Origin: Apostichopus californicus
Taxonomy: Eukaryota > Echinodermata > Holothuroidea > Aspidochirotida > Stichopodidae
Direction of reading: 5' to 3'
NCBI GenBank assembly: GCA_020650975.1
Contig: JAIPMN010022891.1
Location: 1-28,841, forward strand
DNA: 28,841 nucleotides
The notes beneath the pieces were generated by a model. That model saw nothing but the letters and a program-made list of their open reading frames with translations. It was not told where the DNA came from and did not search any database. This document shows positions 13,301-22,300 of the stretch, in pieces; positions within the stretch are counted from its first letter, which is position 1; every line of letters starts with the position of its first letter. The translations under genes and the position numbers were made by a program.

Positions 13301-16300
13301 GTTACACAAGCAACATGAATGCTAGCCAACACTAACAAAAAAATCTGTGTATGTGGGTTGATAATGACAAATGTATGAAATGATATATTTGTTTGTTACA
13401 CAAGCAACAAAAATGCTGGCTCATACTCACAAGTCTCTGTGTATGCCGGTTCATACTGACAAATAGGCATGCATGGACCCATTTGTATGTTGCACAAGCA
13501 ACAAGAATGCTAGCCAATACTCACAAACAATCTGTGTATGTGGGTTTATACTGACAAAATGTTTAAAATGATTTATTGTCTGTTACACAAGCAACGAGAA
13601 TAATGGCTCATACAAAAATTGTCTCTTGTGTATGCTGGTTCATACCGACAAATGGGCATGCATGGATCCATTTGTATGTTTTGTAACAAGATTGCTATCC
13701 AATACTCACAAGAAGGTCTCTGTGTATGTGGGTTCATACTGACAAAATTATGAAATGATCTATTTGTACATTAAACATGCACGAGAATATTGGCTCCCAA
13801 TTTATATAGGAAATTTCTTTTTAAACGGGTTCAAACTGACACATGCATGAAAAGATACATTTGTACGTTACACAGAAGCAACGAGAAATGCTGGCTCCCA
13901 CTTTGTACAAGAAGTTTCCTTGCGATCAGGTTCAAACTGAAGATTACATGAAAAGATACATTTGTACATCACATTAGTCACGAGTGAGTGACTATAAAAT
14001 GCTGGTTCATGCTCAAAAAAAAAATCTTGGTGTATGCCGGTTCATACTGACAGGTGCATGAAAAGATACAATCTGTACGTTACACAGAGGCAACGAGAAT
14101 GCCGGTTCATACTCACAAAAGTCAAAAGACTCTATAGATGAGGTCCACGACGAGTTATGGCAGTAATGGTAGTTGCTGTATATCAGGCCGGTATCGTTGC
14201 TATCGGATACGAGCTTAAAGAGAGGCTGACAGGCGCTGAAATACCAGACGCAGGCCAGGATGTGCATGAAGAGGACCAGGTAGAAGAAGAACTTCCATTT
14301 CCTGCGGGAATTTGAAAACCATGCATCAGTAAGGTGACTCAGTCTGTTGTGATTAATACATTTTCATGGAGTAATTGTTAAGGAAGAGAAGATATTTCCT
14401 CGGTTTTCTTTGATATCTGTTTATTTTTTTGTCTTTTATTTCTTTTCTTCTCTCTCACAAGGCTGTGCCCTGTGCTGAGGAGCACTTCATTATGTAAAAT
14501 TACTGATTTTGTATAATTCAGTTTTGAATGACATCGGCAGATTAGAGGAATCGTATGCCAAATATGACTCTGATGAATTAACATATTAAACGAGGGGCGA
14601 TGGAAGGTCCGGAGAATAGAATCAAATATTAACATTTTATTATTATTATCATTATTATTCCTTAATACTTGATCTCTTCAGATTTACTTTGGCCTAATCT
14701 TAATATGTATATATCATATATATATATATATTATTAGAGAAAACCAGAGAAATAAGATATGACACATAATTGACAAATAAGGAGTAAAGTTTTCGAAAAT
14801 ATATTGGAAGTTTTGGTCCCCATAGGACCTTCGTCAGCAATACTTAGCAGTCGAATGAAAAGTACAAAATGTAACACAATGAAAGTATGACGCTAGATAA
14901 GTGTAAGTTGCATACAGTAGATGGAATTAGAAACAAATAAACCATGACTATACAGGAAGCGGATTAAGGAGCAAAGAACGGATTAAATATGTTTCTAGAA
15001 CTGATAGTTGTTAAGGTGTCCTAAGTCTTTGTTGAGGCCGGTGATGTGAGACTTAATACGAAAGATCCAATCGTTTTCTTTACGTTTACATTCAGTGGCG
15101 GATTTGAAGTTCGAGGCAATTATTAAAAATGCATTTTAGGTTTTTGAGAGAATGACTATGAAGATTGAAATGTTAAAAAAATTAACTGCCAAAATAGCTG
15201 TCCTGATGGGATTCATTTATTTTCTTTGTTTGTTACCTGATGTTTCCAGTTTCCATTTCAACACCTGACTCAAGATAGTTGAAGGCAAGAGGCTGTTGAT
15301 TGGCAAGTTAAAACAAAAGAGAGAAAGCCAAACAAAAAAATTAGGACAATGAAATGTAGTGAGTTCACACATGGTATGACTCTTCTTCATTTCACTAAAT
15401 CACACAGACATGTTTTAATAACGACTCCATGTTTTATAGCCCTGAGGCTGTATCCTGGTAAAGTTTGTAAGACTGTGGCAAATGTCTTTACTGCAATCTT
15501 TCCACATCCCTATGAATCTTCATATCAACATATTAAAACTTGAAATCAGGTTTTAGAAAGTACAAATTTTATGGTGGAAGATCACGCCCTGCCCCCCCCC
15601 CCACCCGACCCCCTCCCCGCCAAAAAAAATTGTCAGCCAAAAGGAACATTTTAATGTACTAGTAAAGCATTTTCAGAAGTACAAATCAACAACATTATAA
15701 AAAGAAAAGGTTTTTTATAGAAATATAAATTATGTATCTCAATTCTCCCCTCTCTCCATTTTGTTTTTAGGGAAGCCCAGGACCAAAGTTACAACAGCAA
15801 AAAACAGTAGTGTATGTTGTTATTGCCTTTATGGGCACTGATTTTGATTTAGCTCCTTTTGGCACGAAAGTGGTCGGAAAGAGTTAGAATCTGAATGTGC
15901 CTTCCGTTGGCCGATTGTCGTGAATTTTCTCCTCCAAATTTAAGACAAACTGTAGACGAACCATTTTGGCCGTTTAGACTCACCACACGGTAAAACTGGA
16001 TTAATCGGTTCAGCCTCACAACTGCATAGATGTGTAGTGCATATTCTGCAAAAGTAAATTTAAAAAAAATAAATAAAAAATGAAAATTAAATTAAATTAA
16101 ATTAAATGTGAAAATATCAATAACATATAGACACCTAGCTGCCCTGACAAACTATGACCAAAGAAGACATTCTCCCCCCCCCCCCATCCTCACTAACCCA
16201 TCTACCTCAATGAGAACCTGCATCAAGTGTTCCATTATAAAAGAAATTTACAACAATACTTGACCAAATTTAGATATATTCCATTTCTTTCCAATCACCT

Positions 16301-19300
16301 CCATCTCCCCGGACTTCCCCCTCATTCCCGGACATACTGATTTAAGGAAAAATTGTGAAAATGCAGGACCAACTGAACATTATTTTATCCCTCATCACAG
16401 CTCAGGCATGAGCCTTGGGTAAAAACAAACCCCGGAACTTTGCAAAAATTGCGGTATAGGCTCCAGTTTGCGTATGCAACAGTGTGTTAGGATAATAGTT
16501 TTTGTCCCCGAGGTAGAAAAGAAATCACGGATATTCCGCGAATTCGCAGAAAAAGCTCATGTCTGACAGCTAGGTGTTTATGCACCTGTAAGTTATTCAA
16601 TGCTTGGATTGTCTTCTCTCTCGTCTCATTTGTTGCTTTCCGCCCTTCCCCCCTCCTTTCCCCTCCCCTCCCTTCATTTCTTTCTCTTTTAAGTTCTTTC
16701 GATAGTCATGAAATTACATGATTTTCTTTGAAACTTCCCCTCTGGTTTCATTTCAGTGACATAACCCCAAGAAACAAACAAAACTCCTCAAAAAGCGGTT
16801 CTTTCTTTGCAAATCTGTTTCATAAGTAATAAAATTATTTCAAGAATTCACATGGCACATGACATGCTTTCTATTATTGTATTATTAGATCTGTTCTTAA
16901 ATACACTCTATTGCCCTAACTGTTATTTTGTACTGCACCATTAGTCTCACAAATACATAGATGATTGCATTGAATTGATCGAATTGAATTTGTACCCAAA
17001 ATGTCCCCGTTGTCCTATGAAAGCTTACACTGAGGGTTAACACAAAAATAAAAACAAAAACTAAAATACTTTGGACGTCGTAATACGGCATTCAAATCTT
17101 TAGTGTCCAAAACTGTTTGGTTGTCAAGTTATGAATAAAGATTTAAGTGACAATATGCTAGTAATATTTGTTTGCGTGCACTATTCTTGAATTCCAAACA
17201 TCTTGTGGGTGTAGTGACTAATTATAAAATATATTCAAAATCTAAGAGCCCTACAAAACTAAAACCCAACAACAAAACCAGTTGCAACAAAAAAAAATAA
17301 AAAATAAAAATAGAAACATGACGATACTGCATTTTCCCGTTCAGGGTGCCTACAAATGTAAGATACAACTTGTAAGAAAGGGAATTAATGTGCCGAAAGA
17401 TCTTCACCGTGCACGAACAGAGAAAGCTGGTACTCACCGTCGGTACTTCGGACAAAGCAATAAGCAATCAGCTCTGTAGGGAAGCACGCCATTAGATCAA
17501 TGAGAAAGTTCGTCCTGAAAGCAGCATATAACAAGGTTATCAATTTATATGCTCATTCCTGAAATCTGCCTCATAATATTTTTTTTTTTATTTTTTTTTA
17601 TTTTACAAGCAAAACCCCAACAAACTTATCACCAAGTTAAAACACCAAGTACAATTGTTCACTATTAAGAACTCAGTCGAGTCAAATAAAGAAAGACACC
17701 AGTGTCACACTACCTCTAGGTTATATCTTCTGCACTATTATTATCAGAGCAACGTAAAGGGGGGGGGGGTAGTCTCTGGTATACATGTCCCAAATGATGG
17801 GTCAGCTTTGAACTAATTACAAAGATGGAGACCAGCTCGAGTTCTCTCCTTAACGACTTACACTGATAAGAAAAGCGACAGCGGGATAGAAAAAAACATT
17901 TCTATTTTTCGGTCGAGACAAAAATTTACATAATTACTTTATGATTTTCACTGAGAAAATGAGTAGAGATAGAGGAAAAATAAAACAAACTCCAAATGAC
18001 ATGTACCATGAAACTTGTCTTTATACTTTAATACTCACTTAAAGTAATGCTTGGCAGTGGAGACAGGATGCGTCACTAAGACCTTGTTCTCATTAAAGAA
18101 AGCTGAATGGAATTTCAGATACCTACAAAATTGAAACACATGAAATGAAAATCAAACACTCAAAATATCCTTATGCACAACCAAAACGCAATCATTTTCA
18201 CGGTGAAGCTGCAGGTAAAATGCCCAAAATTTGATTTCGGTGACTGATCCAGTTAATAATTTATCCGGTACCGCATCTCAAAACGCTATGCAAAATGGGA
18301 AAATGTAAAAGTGAACAGATGCACAGCAGTGTTTTGTACACAGAACCAAAGTATTTTATGAAGAGACAAAGTTCATATCCTTTGCAGATGCTATGCAAAA
18401 TAATTCCCTGTGATGCGTCCGCTGTTAGCGTTCCCTGGAATGTCCTGACACGTACTTGCTAAAAAACAACTTTTATGGACCAACTTCTTGAACGACTCGC
18501 TCGCATAAGTCTTATCCTATTGCACTAATAAGTCTAGACCTAGCTGTAATATTCAGCATATGATATGAACGTTAGGCAAAAACCTAGTGTGCTTTCGCTA
18601 AATTACAACAAGGCTATGATAGGAAATTACACATGATCAAAATTTGACTCTCTGAATAAAGGATAAAGTTCTCTTTGCCAAAAGAAAAACAAGAAAATAA
18701 AAAATTCTGTGATGATTTCGGTTAAAAACGGTATTGAAAAGCAGTGACTCTCACATGTCAATGTAGAATGTGATCTCTAGGAAGTAGTTGATGCCCCAGA
18801 AGGTCCCTGACGTGTGAAGGAAGCTAGCCTGTATGGTGACAGTGAAGACAGACAGGAGAGAAATAGCCACCCGGAAGCCCTCCCAGAGTTGGAAGTAACG
18901 ACCACTGGGAAGGAACACTCGACTGCAACGAGAAAAAGAAAGCCAAAATGTTGAGTTATTGATATTGCATTTTGTCATGATGCTGTTAAAAAAAATTCTT
19001 TCTAATTGTTAGGAGCAAAGTTTGATGTTTAAAAAATTAAAAAAAATTAAAAGTTAGTATATTTTCTGTGACATGTCTGAGTGGTAGTACTTATCAAAGT
19101 CCAAGTGAGACCTATTATATTTCTCTGATAAAAGTTCCTATTTTGAATATTCTGATTGTAGGTTTAGCAGCTAAAAATATATCTCTGTAGCAACTAAGAA
19201 CCTTCCCTTTGACCTGCGGTTTAAAATACAACTTTTACTAAATGAATAAAAATATGTCTCGGCAAAAAACTGCAACCAAATTTGGAGCCAATTTACAGCT

Positions 19301-22300
19301 AGGTGAAAGAAACATGTGATAATTTTAGCTTACAATGTATTTAGATTACAACGTTATTTTTTACTTTTCACTGCTTCACCTGTTACTACACTAACTACTG
19401 ACTAACTCTGATACTATGCTTCAACTGTAGACCGAATGTTTCATACTCGATGAGAATATTTAAGTAAACACAAGAGCATTGATGGCGTCCACGTTATGAA
19501 GGGGCCCGATCCGATCACACACCACCCGTAATGGGAACAATTGGAATTTATGAAAGCAAGGGAGACATGAAAAAATGTTAAAAAATAAGTCTTTTGTGAT
19601 CGTTGCATATCCTGACAATATTCAACACCTTGTTCATTTATATTTTTATTGCTCACCTCATCAAGAGTTTCAAAAACAGCCTTGTGACCGGAGAAAAATG
19701 TTTAAAAGGCTCCAAATAATCGTCTGAGTACCTGCGGTGAAAAAAAGTGGCCGACAAAAGTTAGGATGGATAAATGAAAGCAAAAGATTCGAATCGCTTC
19801 TTAAAAAAATATTAAAAAAATTAAAATTGGTATAGAAAATGTAAACCAACACTTATTAAAAGTCTCCAATTTTTCTTTTATCCAGGTCTTACATCATTCT
19901 TTATTTTTCTTAAATATAAAACTTACTTGTTAAAGACTTTGACAGATGTGTCCGTCTTCCTGTGTGACGTGGCTTCAACTGATCTGTCAGCTTCCAGTTC
20001 CTCTGTATCTGTGTGGAGAAAAAAATGTACGCAGGCTGTAAGTAATGCATTACTTGCTATTGGTGTCGATAAATTCAAGAATCTGACCATGAAAGTTGAA
20101 ATTTAGATTTCGAAGAGCCAGGGTCTTCAGAAAATCTCCAGTCCCTTAGTTTGATTACTGCCAGATCCAGTGGAAACACCGTTATTTTCTTTTGCAAACT
20201 TCATGAAGGCTTGTACTGAAATATTTATTGCTGTCAAAATATACAGCTGTTATATCAGTTAGTAGACTAGACAGTCTTTACAATTATAACTCAACTAATT
20301 GATACAGCATTTGTTTATAAGGACACAAATGGTAAGTTCAGCATGCATTTACTTGCCATTCTGCAAGAAACATCACTACACACTTTGTGAAGTTAATTGA
20401 ACAGGGGAAAAAAAACATATGAGAAATTTTACATATGGAAGTGTCAATATGATATCAATAAAATATTGTTATCAAATATTTTAAAGCTTTATCCTCATTA
20501 TATTAGTTAACTTAAAAGAGATGGAAAAGTATTTAGGAGAAATAAAAGCATAACAACACATATAGTAGCAAAGTTAAATTCAGCTTAGGCTAAATTTTGT
20601 ATTATAGTAGCAATATGTTAGGCTATCTGTACATCTACTGCTGTTTGTCGGGCTTTTAATTACCTGCTATTTCTTCAAGGTCTTCTTGGCGTTGTGAGGC
20701 ACTTTTAAGTTCAAGGAGATGGTCTCTGTTGGACGCGGCCTCTTTAAACTGTCTGTTTGAACATAAAACATGTAAAAATTTATTGTCAAATCTAAAAAGA
20801 TTCTGCTATTCACCTCTTTTTGGTTGACGTGGCAATCAATTCCTTTGTAAATTGTCTTTTGTATATATATTAGTAGTACTTCACAACGGTTATCACATGT
20901 CTACCTTGAATTATTTGATCATACCAGCACCAGCATATTACACATCATGCAAGATATTACACATCTTGTAACTGTTAATTTGCATATTAGCACATCAAGT
21001 TTAAAGAGGATGGTGTTTTACATATGTTTGTTGTTCGTGTATGACCAACGTGTAGTCACAGATTATCACATAACAAACTTGTCTAAATAAAGTGTTCCTA
21101 CTTTATACCTCTACAATGGTAACATGCTATGGCTGGAGATCCACGGACTGATGGATATCTTCTTTCATATTTTCTTCTTGGTTATTTCTTTTCTTTATCA
21201 CATGTTTCATATTTGTTAACGTATTTCAGGGAGCATGTGAATGTTGCACAGAAACGGCAGAAGAAGAAAAAGGTAAAAGTAAGAAAGAAGAAATCTTTTT
21301 TTTTTTGCAAGACTTACTTTGCAATGAGAGGGAACTCTGTCAAAGCCTCATCTAGATCGCGCCTGGTCAGCATCAAGACCTCGCAATAAGAGGCCGCCCT
21401 CACTGTGGCCGTACGATAATCCCCGAAGATGAGTCCAACCTCACCAAAGTACTGCCCCGGGCCGATTGTACTTGTTACCCTCTTCCTGTCCTTGGTTAGC
21501 ACCTAGTTGTGACAGAAGATCGATACAACAGAAATGACGTCCTACATATAGCATAGGAAAGGTTGCTGGAAGGAGTTTACGACCTTTAATGAAAAGACTT
21601 AGAAGAAGAAAGGACAGATGGGTTGACGATTCTTGTTTTACCCCCTTTTTTTTTACCTCCGTTAAATTATTGATAAAAACTCCAAGAGCTATGTCCAGCT
21701 GTCCAAAACAAAAAGGTCAAAGGGGAGTGTGGGAAGGGGGAAAGGGGAAGGAGAAATTGATTCGAGTGAGCCTAAGGGCAATATACATCTTCATGAGGTT
21801 ACATCAAACATTGGGCACAAATCTCATGTTCATATTTCTTTGTGATGTTGACTTGTCGAATGAGGTTGTGTGTCGTAAAGGGCTCACCTCGCAAGTTCCT
21901 CTCCTGATGAAATACATCTCACGACCCATATCCCCCTCGTAGACGATGATGTCACCGGGCATGAAGAGGTAGGTGTGCGTCTTCAGTGACAGCTGCCGCA
22001 GGAATCCTGAATCGCAGTCCTTGAAGAGGGGCACCTGCAAGAGATTAGATTCGGATGTGATAAACGGGCTGAGCTATGAATGCCCTCGCCGGGCTTGGCG
22101 AGTAGCACTCACTGCTATGTATGTCCCTGAGTATAAATACTTACTGCTATATGACTGCTACAATATAATATGCTATAATATGGATGATTAACAAGCTTAA
22201 GGAAGTCACTTTTTGAAGATGCAAATTACTCAAATGACAATTTGGAGCCCATACTGACGAACTCCAACATATGTAGACATCTACAGCTTACACTGCAAAA

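Noticed and set aside
12815..14110. CRISPR-like look of regularly spaced repeats
   Set aside because: The whole 92-bp unit repeats with no unique spacers, in a eukaryotic intron; it is a minisatellite.
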